Source: Brevibacillus agri
GTDB taxonomy: Bacteria; Bacillota; Bacilli; Brevibacillales; Brevibacillaceae
Length of the DNA stretch: 62,500 nucleotides
Assembly (NCBI RefSeq): GCF_004117055.1
Contig: NZ_CP026363.1
Span: 265,001 to 327,500, forward strand
Direction of reading: 5' to 3'
Each line of letters starts with the position of its first letter. Position 1 is the stretch's first letter. A model generated the notes under the pieces. That model ran no database searches. It was not told the origin of the DNA and saw only the letters and a program-made list of their open reading frames with translations. A program made the translations under genes and the position numbers. Shown piece after piece: positions 1 through 8,419 of this stretch.

Positions 1-427
1 TACGGAAAGTTGCCCATTTGTACTTCTGCAAACACAGCCCAATCGTTGTAGAATCAATGATTTTCATGTCTTTTCGAAGGGAATACGTGTTGCCCGAGTG
101 TCTCTGAATTTGCCCTACAAGGTCAACAAATATTTCTTCAAGCAAAGCTGGATCTACTCGATTGTTTTTGCGACTAAGCTGAGCGGGACTAATCGACGAC
201 AGTCCTAACTCTCGCTGGAATTTCTTTGATAAAACATCATCTGCAATGGCTCGGAGTCCTTCTCGTTGCTGAAGTTGAGCATGCAAAAACAGGAGTAGAT
301 ATGCTTTGGTCGTTAACTTTTTCACGTACTTGTCCTGATCCGTTTCGTCTATCCGTTGTTGAAATTTCACAATATTAATGGGTGAAATGTATTTACCAAA
401 TGAAGAAAATAGGGTATTCTTGTCCAT
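1..427 (-). CDS. IS4-family transposase, N-terminal part (cut by window edge)
   Basis: Reading the minus strand from an ATG at 427 gives 142 open residues that run off the window start. The upstream AAAGGA is a plausible ribosome binding site. The N-terminus is basic and leucine-rich (KAYLLLFLHAQLQ around residues 41-53), as in the DUF4372-type domain at the start of many IS4 transposases. At about residue 122 comes KIIDSTTI, whose Asp125 fits the first acid of the DDE catalytic triad. The remaining catalytic residues lie outside the window. I found no terminal inverted repeat, so the element boundary, somewhere within about 428-578, is not set. It lies beside a sporulation cluster that is otherwise conserved. 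Whether the copy is intact cannot be told here. Confidence 0.8.
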   Translation of the reverse strand, partial: MDKNTLFSSFGKYISPINIVKFQQRIDETDQDKYVKKLTTKAYLLLFLHAQLQQREGLRAIADDVLSKKFQRELGLSSISPAQLSRKNNRVDPALLEEIFVDLVGQIQRHSGNTYSLRKDMKIIDSTTIGLCLQKYKWATFR

Positions 428-578
428 GGTCTATCCTTTGCGTTGGATTTGGACAGGAACTACCTGACCTTTCCAGTGTAAAGGATTTTTTTATGCCTGA
501 GAACACTTGAACGCTGAAAGTTATGATGATTTTGAATGGTATGAAAAGATTAATGCAACGCTAGTGGGCAACTCTGAA
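428..578. other. Intergenic stretch, probable end of insertion element
   Basis: About 150 bases between the transposase start and the stop of the SpoIIM-family gene. I see no ORF, tRNA or terminator with a T-run. The left end of the insertion element should lie here, but no clear inverted repeat or target duplication can be recognised without the other end. Confidence 0.35.
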
Positions 579-1232
579 TTATTTCAGCAAGTTTAGTTGC
601 TGCATTTGTTCCCCAATCGTTGCTTTGAGAATAAGAGGCGTAATCGAACTCTCTACGATCCCCGCAATCAGAAGCAATCCGATGACGGTCAACACCGCAG
701 TTGGAAATTGCTTGAGGGTGTCGTACCAGTCATTTTTCACGCGCTCCTGATTGTGTGGCACAAACAGCACCCCGACAGATCGCAGGCTGAGTATCCCAAA
801 CCGTATGCCGATTCCCGCGGCAAACAGGACAGCAGGCAGTTCAAAAATCCCGTGCGGCAAAATGCCTGCGCCAAAAATCAGCCACGGGCTAATTCCAATC
901 GCACTGTATTTCGCGATGATATACCCGAGCAGAATCCCGTTCGCCAGCATTCCAATTATGGGAAAGAATGCAAAAAACAATCCGAGAGCCATCATCATCA
1001 AGGAGCTGAGCACGTTGTTGGAAAAAATCATCCAAAACGTAGCGAACACGCCTCCCCCGCTCTCTTTGATCCGATCCGCAATTTCTTTCAGTTGCCCCAT
1101 CAGGCTCTGCACCACGGGTTCCACGGCGGGAGCCTGCAAATAGCCAATTAAACCGCCCCCGAAAAAAATGAGACAAGCGGCCAGAAAAAATCGTTTGTTA
1201 TCCAACCACAGACGCTGCAGTCTTTTGTTCAT
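579..1232 (-). CDS. SpoIIM-family (stage II sporulation protein M) membrane protein
   Basis: 217 residues from the ATG at 1232, chosen because AGGAGCG lies just upstream; the open frame extends 14 codons further without a better site. A short basic N-terminus leads into a first membrane segment (residues about 12-30), a soluble stretch rich in charged residues, then hydrophobic segments including NNVLSSLMMMALGLFFAF and GMLANGILLGYII and a final one near the C-terminus. PHGIFELPA is the conserved signature of the SpoIIM/DUF95 family. B. subtilis SpoIIM works with SpoIID and SpoIIP in septal peptidoglycan removal during engulfment, but many sporulation-unrelated bacteria carry family members, so this may be a paralogue rather than SpoIIM itself. 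It is divergent from pdaB. Confidence 0.75.
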   Translation of the reverse strand: MNKRLQRLWLDNKRFFLAACLIFFGGGLIGYLQAPAVEPVVQSLMGQLKEIADRIKESGGGVFATFWMIFSNNVLSSLMMMALGLFFAFFPIIGMLANGILLGYIIAKYSAIGISPWLIFGAGILPHGIFELPAVLFAAGIGIRFGILSLRSVGVLFVPHNQERVKNDWYDTLKQFPTAVLTVIGLLLIAGIVESSITPLILKATIGEQMQQLNLLK

Positions 1233-1358
1233 GAGCCACGCTCCTTTACTGCCTCTTACATTCACTATATGCATTGTACCTCAACAATAGCCAACAGGCC
1301 AAAGAATATCCTTGTCTTCCCTGCATAAACTGTTATCGGACAAAGGAGGTGCCTATCC

Positions 1359-2129
1359 ATGAAATTCATTTATGTCGTGAGTGCCAACCGTTTGAAGCAA
1401 ATCCTCATCATCGCAGCAGCCATTCTGCTGACAGTAGGCATTGGCTATGTGGAACGCGATACAATCTCGGCTTTTTCCAGCAGCGGCAACAAGCAGGGGC
1501 CCCAGGCAATCTACAAGGTAGACACCAAGGAGAAGAAAATTGCTCTCACCTTTGACATCAGTTGGGGAGAAACCCGCGCACTCCCTATTCTCGATGTGCT
1601 GAAAGAAAAAAATGTGAGCAAGGCGACCTTCTTCCTGTCCTCTCCCTGGAGCCAGCGCCATCCGGAAATTGTGAAAAGGATCAAGGAGACGGGACTGGAA
1701 ATCGGTTCGCATGGCCATAAACACGACAACTACAGCAAATACACGGATGAAGAAATTCGCAGCCAGATTGCGAAGGCCGATTCCATCCTGACAGAGATGA
1801 CTGGAAAAAAACCGACCTTGATTCGGATGCCAAACGGCGATTTTGACAAGCGTGTGCTGGAAATCGCCAACCGCATGGGCTATACGGTCGTCCAATGGGA
1901 TACGGACTCCAAGGACTGGATCGAGCCGAAAAAAGACGTCATCGTCCAAAACGTCCTGTCCAAGGCCCATCCCGGCGACATCATCCTGATGCATGCAAGC
2001 GATTCCGCCAAGGAGACGCACCTTGCCCTCCCCGTCATTATCGACCAGCTACGCAAGCAAGGATACGAATTCGTCACCGTATCCGAGCTGATCGCTGGCA
2101 CCAGCATCCAGAGCAAAGAAGTCAATTAA
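1359..2129 (+). CDS. pdaB: Polysaccharide deacetylase family sporulation protein PdaB
   Basis: 256 residues, ATG preceded by AAAGGAGGTG. One N-terminal membrane anchor (residues about 12-32) is followed by a NodB-type carbohydrate esterase 4 domain. Visible motifs: ALTFDISWG, where classical deacetylases have TFDDG; GSHGHKHDNY with the metal-binding histidines; RMPNGDFD; and ILMHASD near the C-terminus. In B. subtilis PdaB (YbaN, 254 aa) is made in the mother cell and is needed to keep spores stable; its exact substrate is unresolved. Position next to kbaA, gerD and mrp matches the B. subtilis order. It converges with kbaA and shares its terminator. I saw no certain sigma-E promoter. Confidence 0.92.
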   Translation: MKFIYVVSANRLKQILIIAAAILLTVGIGYVERDTISAFSSSGNKQGPQAIYKVDTKEKKIALTFDISWGETRALPILDVLKEKNVSKATFFLSSPWSQRHPEIVKRIKETGLEIGSHGHKHDNYSKYTDEEIRSQIAKADSILTEMTGKKPTLIRMPNGDFDKRVLEIANRMGYTVVQWDTDSKDWIEPKKDVIVQNVLSKAHPGDIILMHASDSAKETHLALPVIIDQLRKQGYEFVTVSELIAGTSIQSKEVN

Positions 2130-2226
2130 ACGTTCAAAAAAACCTCGTCCCTCGCCAGCAGAAAACGTGGCTGCGCCAAGCCTTTGGCGAAGCCCTTTTT
2201 TGCTTATCCGAAAGAAAAATCCACAA

Positions 2227-2262
2227 AAAAAGCTGACCGGATAAAGGTCAGCTTTCTCTTTT
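2227..2262. terminator. Bidirectional terminator between pdaB and kbaA
   Basis: A 10-bp perfect stem (AAAGCTGACC / GGTCAGCTTT, 2229-2238 and 2246-2255) with a 7-base loop. A-run on the left and CTCTTTTT on the right allow function in both directions. The kbaA stop codon lies inside the right arm. Confidence 0.85.
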
Positions 2263-2835
2263 TACCAAGCGGTGCAAATGCATCACTTGCCATACGTTGC
2301 AAAACAGTAAAGGGACGAGCATGGACAAGGTCGCATGCACGTTGTCTTCCTTCAGGGCCGGAATCCATTCCAGAGCCGTTACCACAAACATGAAAAACAT
2401 CGTGGGAACCCACGCCGTTCTGTTCGTCAGCTTTACTTTTCCATAAGCGGTAGCCAGGGCGACAATCAGCAGCAAAACCGGCTCGATAAAGTACGGCCCG
2501 ATTCCTTTTCCTTCGCCAAGCGACGTGTAGCGGAGGTAAATCATATCAAAAAAGACAAACAGGATGAAAAAAACTTGAACGCTCTTCCACAGGGAAGGGG
2601 TCTTGAAAATCGTTTTGGCAAAATAATTAATCGTCATATACGCAAAAAAACCCATCTGGGCCACAATACTAATGGTCATCCCATACAAAAGATACATCAG
2701 CGTGCCGACAAAAAAGTTGCCTGCGCTGCCTTCCAACAGCTTATCCAAATCAAAAATAAAGGCGACCAGGACGCCTCCCAGTCCACCCAAGAGCAACGTG
2801 GTGACAAAGAGCCAGCCATACTTTCGCAAACTCAC
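2248..2835 (-). CDS. kbaA: KinB-signalling pathway activation protein KbaA
   Basis: 195 residues from a GTG at 2835 that sits 8 bases after GGAGGG; an in-frame GTG at 2856 would add 7 residues but has no ribosome binding site. The protein is almost wholly hydrophobic, with about six membrane segments (for example YGWLFVTTLLLGGLGGVL, TLMYLLYGMTISIVAQ, VQVFFILFVFFDMIYL). Length and pattern match B. subtilis KbaA (198 aa), which is required for full activity of the sporulation sensor kinase KinB and so feeds the Spo0A phosphorelay. Gene order (gerD upstream and divergent, pdaB downstream and convergent) also matches. The stop codon overlaps the shared terminator. Confidence 0.9.
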   Translation of the reverse strand: MSLRKYGWLFVTTLLLGGLGGVLVAFIFDLDKLLEGSAGNFFVGTLMYLLYGMTISIVAQMGFFAYMTINYFAKTIFKTPSLWKSVQVFFILFVFFDMIYLRYTSLGEGKGIGPYFIEPVLLLIVALATAYGKVKLTNRTAWVPTMFFMFVVTALEWIPALKEDNVHATLSMLVPLLFCNVWQVMHLHRLVKRES

Positions 2836-2960
2836 CAAACATTCCCTCCATTCCACATCGAATATGATTGTACCAATGGATACAAGAAAATACTAGCGTA
2901 AGAACAAAACAAAATGCGCACGTTACTCTTAGGCAGAGTAAAGAAGGAGGTGTCCACCCC

Positions 2961-3605
2961 ATGAGAAAAAAGGCATTGTCTTTTTGGCTCTCCGCAATTG
3001 TCTGTCTGGTACTATCCAGTTGCTCAGGCGGCGGGCAAGCGCAAGGTTCGTCTCAGCCTGATTATAAAAGCGTCAAAGACATGGTGCTGGACATATTGCA
3101 GACTGACGAAGCGAAGCAATCGGTTGGCAAGATGATGAAGGATGAAAAGTTCAAGCAAAGCCTGATGATTGACGAGTCCACTGTCCGCACCACTTTGATA
3201 CAAAGCATGACCAATCCGAACAGCTCCCACATCAAAGAGGCCTTCAAAGACCCGAAATTCGCCAGCACATTGGCCAAGTCGATGAAGGACGAACAAAAAA
3301 CGCTGATGAAGGATTTGATGAAAGACCCCGAGTACCAAAAGCAGCTCATCAGCGTAATGAAGGACCCCGAGTTTGAAAAAAATCTCATGGATTTAATGAA
3401 AAGCGCCGCTTACCGTCAGCAAACCATGCAGATTATGAAGGAATCCTTGCAAAGCCCGTTGTTCCAGGCGGAGCTGATGAAGCTCATGACCAAGGTTTCC
3501 GAAGACCTGACAAAGCCGAAAGAACTGAAGCCTAAGAAAAAAGGCAAAGGCGGCGGCAGCGGGGAACGTGGAGAAAGCGGAGACTCCGGTGGCGAATCCT
3601 CCTAA
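2961..3605 (+). CDS. gerD: Spore germination lipoprotein GerD
   Basis: 214 residues from the ATG at 2961 behind AAGAAGGAGGTG; the open frame starts earlier, but those codons precede the ribosome binding site. A signal peptide ends in the lipobox LSSC (Cys18 or nearby), so the mature protein should be a diacylglyceryl lipoprotein. The middle is helical with recurring MKDPE-type units (for example MKDPEYQKQL and MKDPEFEKNL), as in the GerD family. The tail from about residue 190 is low-complexity, first lysine-rich then Gly/Ser/Glu-rich, and looks disordered. In Bacillus GerD forms a trimeric scaffold in the spore inner membrane that gathers germinant receptors into the germinosome. Confidence 0.92.
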   Translation: MRKKALSFWLSAIVCLVLSSCSGGGQAQGSSQPDYKSVKDMVLDILQTDEAKQSVGKMMKDEKFKQSLMIDESTVRTTLIQSMTNPNSSHIKEAFKDPKFASTLAKSMKDEQKTLMKDLMKDPEYQKQLISVMKDPEFEKNLMDLMKSAAYRQQTMQIMKESLQSPLFQAELMKLMTKVSEDLTKPKELKPKKKGKGGGSGERGESGDSGGESS

Positions 3606-3646
3606 GAAAAAAAGGTGAGCTCTCATCCAGAGCCCACCTTTTTGTA
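3604..3646. terminator. Terminator between gerD and mrp
   Basis: Hairpin AAAGGTGAGCTCT ... AGAGCCCACCTTT with one mismatch, loop CATCC, flanked by an A-run on the left and TTTTTG on the right. It can serve both convergent genes. Confidence 0.8.
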
Positions 3647-3656
3647 TCTTTTGCGC

Positions 3657-4760
3657 TTATTTCTGCTCGCATTTTTCAATCACGCGTTTTGCCATGTCCC
3701 GATACAACTGGCCGATTTCGGAGCTTTCCCGATAAACAGAAGGAGAATAATCCGGCTCAGATGGGTGGTTGTCTGGCTGTCCCAACGGAATTTGCGCCAA
3801 AAGCTCGGTCGCCAGCGTCTCCGCCAGCTTCCCGCCGCCTCCACGGCCGAAGACGTACTCTTTGGAGCCGTCCTTGGCTTCGTACCAGGCCATGTTTTCC
3901 ACGACACCGAGAATTTCGTGTCCTGTCCGTTTGGCCATCGCCCCGGCACGCGCCGCGACAAAAGCTGCCGTAGGGTGCGGCGTCGTCACGACAATCTCCA
4001 TGCTTTGCGGAATCATCGTGTGTACGTCCAAAGCCATGTCACCCGTTCCTGGCGGCAAGTCCAGCAGCAAGTAGTCCAGCTCTTCGCCCCAATGCACTTC
4101 CGTAAAGAAATTGCGCAACATTTTTCCGAGCATCGGACCGCGCCAGATGATCGGCGAGTTGTCCTCTACGAAGAAGCCCATGGACATGACCTTCACGCTT
4201 TGCTTTTCTACAGGCAGAATCGTTTCGCCAATTACAGTCGGGCGCTGGTCGATGTTCATCATGTCCGGCACGCTGAAGCCGTAGATGTCGGCGTCGATAA
4301 TGCCGACCTTTTTCCCCAAACGAGCCAGGGCCACGGCTAGGTTGACGGTGACCGTCGACTTCCCTACGCCGCCTTTACCGGACGTAATGGCAATAAATGT
4401 TGTGTTCGAGTCCTTGGCCAAAATCGGATTGAGCAGGGGAGCTTGTCCCGGCGTCATGTTGTGCGTTTGTCCGCCCTGGCTGTTGCGGAGCTGGGCGCTC
4501 AAGGCTGCTCGCTCCTCGTCTGTCATCGAGCCGAACTGCACGCGCACTTCCTCCGCTCCAAGCGCTTTCACAGCCCCTATGACGTCGTCTTCGATCTTGG
4601 CCTTGAGAGGACAGCCGGAGATCGTCAGAACGACTGTCAGGCTCACTGTAGCGCCCTCAACGCGGATGTCGCGGATCATGTTCAGCTCGACCAGGCTACG
4701 ATTGATTTCAGGGTCCTTCACATCACGCAGCGCTTCCAGAATTTGCTCTCTGGTCAACAT
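3657..4760 (-). CDS. salA: Mrp/NBP35-family P-loop ATPase (SalA/ApbC type)
   Basis: 367 residues. An N-terminal DUF59/MIP18-like domain (LTREQILEALRDVKDPE..., with SGCPLKAKIEDDV) precedes a ParA/MinD-like ATPase domain: deviant Walker A GKGGVGKST at about residue 130, switch DADIYGFS, and DLPPGTGD. Relatives (ApbC, Mrp) carry iron-sulfur clusters; B. subtilis SalA (YbaL), at this exact locus, is reported as a regulator that represses scoC. I do not see the CxxC pair of typical cluster carriers near the C-terminus, so a regulatory role like SalA fits as well. Downstream of cwlD by 119 bases and convergent with gerD. Confidence 0.85.
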   Translation of the reverse strand: MLTREQILEALRDVKDPEINRSLVELNMIRDIRVEGATVSLTVVLTISGCPLKAKIEDDVIGAVKALGAEEVRVQFGSMTDEERAALSAQLRNSQGGQTHNMTPGQAPLLNPILAKDSNTTFIAITSGKGGVGKSTVTVNLAVALARLGKKVGIIDADIYGFSVPDMMNIDQRPTVIGETILPVEKQSVKVMSMGFFVEDNSPIIWRGPMLGKMLRNFFTEVHWGEELDYLLLDLPPGTGDMALDVHTMIPQSMEIVVTTPHPTAAFVAARAGAMAKRTGHEILGVVENMAWYEAKDGSKEYVFGRGGGGKLAETLATELLAQIPLGQPDNHPSEPDYSPSVYRESSEIGQLYRDMAKRVIEKCEQK

Positions 4761-4879
4761 TGGTTGTTCACCTCATCTATATCGTCTTGGCAATCATTTT
4801 TCCCCAAACTTTACTTTGCAAGATGGTTTGCGCGTTCATTATAGCACATTCGGACGGGCGGGACACAGCCTCCGCCCGC

Positions 4880-5596
4880 TCAAGGTGCAATTGGCGCCTT
4901 TTCGCCGGAGTACTGCCGCAAAATGCCCTGGTAGATGGCATTCGCCATCGCCTTTTGGTACTCCGGGCTTTGCAGCCGTTTCGCTTCTTCTGTGTTGCTG
5001 ACGAATCCGACCTCGACCAACACTGCCGGGCAGTTGACCTCGCGAATCAGAAACACGTTATTGGTCTTGCTCGGAACACGATCCGTATTTCCCAGCACCC
5101 GCTTGATCTCATCCTGAATCAGATAGGATACTTCCGCACTTTTTTTAAACGCAGGCGAGTAAAACGTTTGCGCTCCCGACCATTTGGGAGACGGTATGGA
5201 ATTGACGTGAATGCTGACCAAAAAATCGGGAGAGCTGTCGTTCACCAGCTTCACCCGGTTGCGAATGTCTTCTGCCTTTCTTCTCTTGGCCAGGTCAGCC
5301 TCCGGCGAAGCCAAATCCTTGTCTTCCTCCCGCGTCATGATGACAAACGCGCCTGACTGCTGGAGGAAATCGCGCAAGTACATACTGATTGCGAGCGTCA
5401 CCTCTTTTTCTACCACATCCCCCGAGCTGGATACAGCGCCACCGTCTTTTCCCCCGTGGCCCGGGTCAATGGCAATAACGGTTCCTGTCAGCGGCAGTGA
5501 CCATGCCGTCCACGACGAACGATCCGGTGATTCGTAGGTGAACAGCACCACCAGTAAAGCGAAAGCCAGTATCCAGCCTACCCCTTTTCGTGTCAC
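4880..5596 (-). CDS. cwlD: N-acetylmuramoyl-L-alanine amidase CwlD
   Basis: 238 residues from a GTG at 5596 preceded by AAAGGGG; an ATG at 5620 would add 8 residues with a weaker site, and the open frame reaches 5737. One N-terminal membrane segment (GWILAFALLVVLF) then an amidase_3 domain. Zinc ligands and catalytic residues appear in IDPGHGGKDGG, the E of VEKEVTLAI, SIHVNSIPS and VEVGFVSN. CwlD with PdaA makes the muramic delta-lactam of spore cortex, the mark recognised by germination lytic enzymes. Length equals B. subtilis CwlD (237 aa). It follows rpsI past a terminator, so probably has its own sporulation promoter, which I could not define. Confidence 0.92.
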   Translation of the reverse strand: MTRKGVGWILAFALLVVLFTYESPDRSSWTAWSLPLTGTVIAIDPGHGGKDGGAVSSSGDVVEKEVTLAISMYLRDFLQQSGAFVIMTREEDKDLASPEADLAKRRKAEDIRNRVKLVNDSSPDFLVSIHVNSIPSPKWSGAQTFYSPAFKKSAEVSYLIQDEIKRVLGNTDRVPSKTNNVFLIREVNCPAVLVEVGFVSNTEEAKRLQSPEYQKAMANAIYQGILRQYSGEKAPIAP

Positions 5597-5733
5597 GGCG
5601 TATCGTCCCCTTTGTCCCATTCTCGTTCCATCATATGGACAAACATGGACAAATATTCCACACATAAGCCGGATCGGCTCGGGGCTTGCTACGTGCAACG
5701 GTTCGTGCTTTTTGCAACGTTTTTCCAAATAGC

Positions 5734-5772
5734 GCAAAAAGGCTCCCGAACCGTAAAGTTCGAGAGCCTTGG
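5734..5772 (-). terminator. Terminator after rpsI
   Basis: On the minus strand AAGGCTCTCGAAC / GTTCGGGAGCC forms a stem with one mismatch (5739-5770), followed by TTTTTGC. It separates the rplM-rpsI unit from cwlD. Confidence 0.8.
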
Positions 5773-5784
5773 CAAACGTAAATA

Positions 5785-6177
5785 TTAGCGTTTGGAGAAT
5801 TGAGGTGCGCGACGAGCTGCTTTCAAGCCGTATTTTTTACGTTCTTTCATGCGAGGGTCGCGAGTCAGGAAGCCAGCGCGTTTCAGAGCGCCGCGCAGTT
5901 CTGGATCTGCTTTCAGCAGAGCGCGAGCAACGCCGTGACGGATTGCACCAGCTTGGCCAGTTGTTCCGCCGCCGTTTACGTTAACCAGTACATCGTAACG
6001 ACCGAGAGTTTCAGTCAGAACGAGTGGTTGTTTTACGATCAATTTCAGTGTTTCCAAACCAAAGTAAGTATCCATTTCACGTTTGTTAATCACAATGCGA
6101 CCTTCACCTGGAACCAGGCGAACACGTGCTACGGAGTGCTTACGACGACCTGTACCGTAGTATTGTACTTGTGCCAC
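5785..6177 (-). CDS. rpsI: 30S ribosomal protein S9
   Basis: 130 residues, the usual length. Begins [19 protein letters not shown] and ends in the strongly basic [16 protein letters not shown] tail that reaches the P-site tRNA in the small subunit. Located 20 bases after rplM, the normal partner, and followed by a hairpin terminator. Confidence 0.98.
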   Translation of the reverse strand: MAQVQYYGTGRRKHSVARVRLVPGEGRIVINKREMDTYFGLETLKLIVKQPLVLTETLGRYDVLVNVNGGGTTGQAGAIRHGVARALLKADPELRGALKRAGFLTRDPRMKERKKYGLKAARRAPQFSKR

Positions 6178-6197
6178 GTATATTTCCTCCCTTTACC

Positions 6198-6635
6198 TTA
6201 ACCGCGAATTTGCCAAACTTCTGGTTTTTGTGCTGCATGAGGATGCTCAGTGCCAGCGTAAACTTTCAGCTTCGTGAACATTTGACGTCCCAAGCTGTTT
6301 TTAGGCAGCATGCCTTTTACAGCCAGTTCGAACATACGAGCTGGTTTTTTGTTCAGCATGTCGCCAGCAGTAGTCTTTTTCAGACCGCCTGGATACAGGG
6401 AGTGAGTGTAGTAGATTTTGTCTTGCAGCTTGTTACCAGTCAATTTCACTTTGTCAGCGTTGATTACGATTACGAAATCGCCAGCGTCAACGTGTGGAGT
6501 GAATTCAGGTTTCAATTTGCCGCGCAGGATAGAAGCTACTTCGCTTGCCAGACGGCCCAGCGTTTGGCCTTCTGCGTCAACGATGTACCATTTGCGCTCA
6601 ACTTCGAGCGGTTTCGCCATATATGTGGTACGCAT
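6198..6635 (-). CDS. rplM: 50S ribosomal protein L13
   Basis: 145 residues, identical in length to the B. subtilis protein, starting [17 protein letters not shown] behind TTTAGGAGGG. Contains the family core [18 protein letters not shown] and the [10 protein letters not shown] region. First gene of the rplM-rpsI pair; early assembly protein of the large subunit. The 253-base region upstream carries two promoter-like sites. Confidence 0.98.
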   Translation of the reverse strand: MRTTYMAKPLEVERKWYIVDAEGQTLGRLASEVASILRGKLKPEFTPHVDAGDFVIVINADKVKLTGNKLQDKIYYTHSLYPGGLKKTTAGDMLNKKPARMFELAVKGMLPKNSLGRQMFTKLKVYAGTEHPHAAQKPEVWQIRG

Positions 6636-6676
6636 TTTTGTCCCTCCTAAATATCTTACCTTTACATGTCCATCTA

Positions 6677-6705
6677 CTTATAACCAAAACAGCCGAAACT
6701 TGCAA
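6677..6705 (-). promoter_or_regulatory. Candidate sigma-A promoter, proximal to rplM
   Basis: On the minus strand TTGCAA, 17 bases, TATAAG. The start site would fall about 30-35 bases before the L13 start codon, leaving a short leader. Prediction by eye only. Confidence 0.45.
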
Positions 6706-6822
6706 TGGAAGATAATTGCTGTTAACGGGTGAGCAACTCTTCCAGGTGTTCCATTAATCACGATCTTGTCTTTCAATCCCGGGGCTAGAGTGGGGCTAGG
6801 CGGGGTTAAAATACCAAGGAAT

Positions 6823-6851
6823 ATCGTACTACATCGCAGTCTCGTAGTCAA
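6823..6851 (-). promoter_or_regulatory. Candidate sigma-A promoter, distal to rplM
   Basis: On the minus strand TTGACT, 17 bases, TACGAT, just after the truA stop. It would give a leader of about 180 bases, long enough for an L13-type autoregulatory RNA structure, although I did not resolve that fold. Confidence 0.4.
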
Positions 6852-6888
6852 GTGCCTCCACCTGGTCTAATAGTTGGAAATCCGTCTG

Positions 6889-7623
6889 CTAATAGACGAC
6901 TTCCCACATGGTCAAACCTTTGGCTGGCGCTGTCTTTCCTGCCATCTCCCGATCACGTGCCGCAAGGATTTTTTTCAGCTCATCGGGATGGCGTTTGCCT
7001 TGCCCGACCTCCACCAAGGTGCCCACAATAATGCGCACCATGTTGTACAAAAAGCCGTTGCCGCGGCACGTTACCCACACTTCGCCGCCAGAGCGCTCCA
7101 CAGTCAGGCTATACACGGTTCGCACCTTGTCCTCGACAAATGTCTTCGCCGAGCAAAAGGACGTAAAATCGTGCTCTCCGACCAAATGACGGGCCGCCTG
7201 CTGCATCGCCTCCACGTCCAGCGGAAAGCGGATGTGGTCGGCATAGCGATGGCGAAATACATCCGCCACAGGGTTGTTGTCGATGCAATACCGATACTCC
7301 TTCACCCGCACGTCAAAACGGGCGTGAAAAGACTCTGCTACCTCTTCTACAGACCGGATCACGATCGCATCAGGCAGTTGATTATTGAGCACAAACCGCC
7401 ACTTGTCCAACGGGATGTGGCTGTTCGTATCAAAATGAATCACCTGTCCGCGCGCGTGCACACCGGCATCGGTACGACCCGAACCGTGGATTTGGATATC
7501 CTCCCCCGTGATTCGTTTCAGAGCGGCTTCGATCTCTCCCTGCACCGTCACCTGATCGGGCTGCACCTGAAACCCGCTGAAGTCTGTTCCATCGTATCCC
7601 AAAACACAGCGCAACCGCTTCAT
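6889..7623 (-). CDS. truA: tRNA pseudouridine(38-40) synthase TruA
   Basis: 244 residues from the ATG at 7623, which overlaps the ecfT stop as ATGA; the open frame continues upstream only inside ecfT. Opens with MKRLRCVLGYDGTDFSGFQ, and the catalytic aspartate lies in GSGRTDAGVHARGQ. TruA makes pseudouridine at positions 38-40 of the tRNA anticodon arm. Its place at the end of the ecf unit and before rplM-rpsI is the same as in B. subtilis. Confidence 0.96.
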   Translation of the reverse strand: MKRLRCVLGYDGTDFSGFQVQPDQVTVQGEIEAALKRITGEDIQIHGSGRTDAGVHARGQVIHFDTNSHIPLDKWRFVLNNQLPDAIVIRSVEEVAESFHARFDVRVKEYRYCIDNNPVADVFRHRYADHIRFPLDVEAMQQAARHLVGEHDFTSFCSAKTFVEDKVRTVYSLTVERSGGEVWVTCRGNGFLYNMVRIIVGTLVEVGQGKRHPDELKKILAARDREMAGKTAPAKGLTMWEVVY

Positions 7624-8417
7624 GCACGCCACCACCCAATCGCAATCGCGAGCAAGACTCCGGCAACCGCCATTCCGGCATCTCGCCATGAAAACGCCAG
7701 CTTGTGCAGCCTGGTCCGCCCGACTCCGCCGCGATAGCCGCGCGCTTCCATCGCCAAAGCGAGATCCTCTGCCCGGCGAAACGCGCTGACGAACAGCGGG
7801 ATCGCGATCGGAATCAGGTTTTGCGCTCGCTTGACGAGACTTCCGCTCGTAAAATTGGCTCCCCTGGCCGTCTGCGCCTTGATGATTTTATCCGTCTCTT
7901 CCATCAGGGTCGGAATGAAACGGATCGCAATCGACATCATCAGGGCGATATCGTGCACCGGAACGCCAATCCGGCTAAACGGCCCGAGCAGACGCTCCAG
8001 TCCCTCCGTCAAATCGATCGGAGACGTGGTCAGTGTCAGCAGCGAGCTAATCACTACCAGAAGCCCCAAGCGCAAGGAAATGAAGATCGCTTGCTGCACC
8101 CCGCGTTCCTCGACTGTGAACCAGCCCCACTGGAAGTACACCTCGCCGCCTTTTGTCAGGAAAATGTGCAGGACGACGGTAAAGACGATCAAGATCCATA
8201 CCGGCTTCAAGCTTTTCAGGATGTACCCAAGCGACAGCCTGGAGAGCAGTCCGGCATACAGGGTAAAGGCGACCAATACTGCATAAGTGAGCGTATTGTT
8301 AGCCAGAAAGACGAGCGTGGCAAAAAGAATGATAAAGAGCAGTTTGCTTCGCGGATCCGCGCGATGTAAAAAGGAATGCCCAGGTACGTATTGACCAATG
8401 GCAATATTCTGCAGCAT
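7620..8417 (-). CDS. ecfT: Energy-coupling factor transporter transmembrane protein EcfT
   Basis: 265 residues with about five or six membrane segments in the N-terminal half and near the C-terminus, and cytoplasmic coupling helices carrying the two Ala-Arg-Gly motifs (TARGANF at about residue 166, MEARGYRG at about 222) that dock into the ATPase subunits. EcfT forms the shared core of group II ECF vitamin transporters, which pair with separate substrate-binding S components. Starts 2 bases after ecfA2 and overlaps truA by 4 bases, so translation is probably coupled. Confidence 0.95.
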   Translation of the reverse strand: MLQNIAIGQYVPGHSFLHRADPRSKLLFIILFATLVFLANNTLTYAVLVAFTLYAGLLSRLSLGYILKSLKPVWILIVFTVVLHIFLTKGGEVYFQWGWFTVEERGVQQAIFISLRLGLLVVISSLLTLTTSPIDLTEGLERLLGPFSRIGVPVHDIALMMSIAIRFIPTLMEETDKIIKAQTARGANFTSGSLVKRAQNLIPIAIPLFVSAFRRAEDLALAMEARGYRGGVGRTRLHKLAFSWRDAGMAVAGVLLAIAIGWWRA

Positions 8418-8419
8418 GC

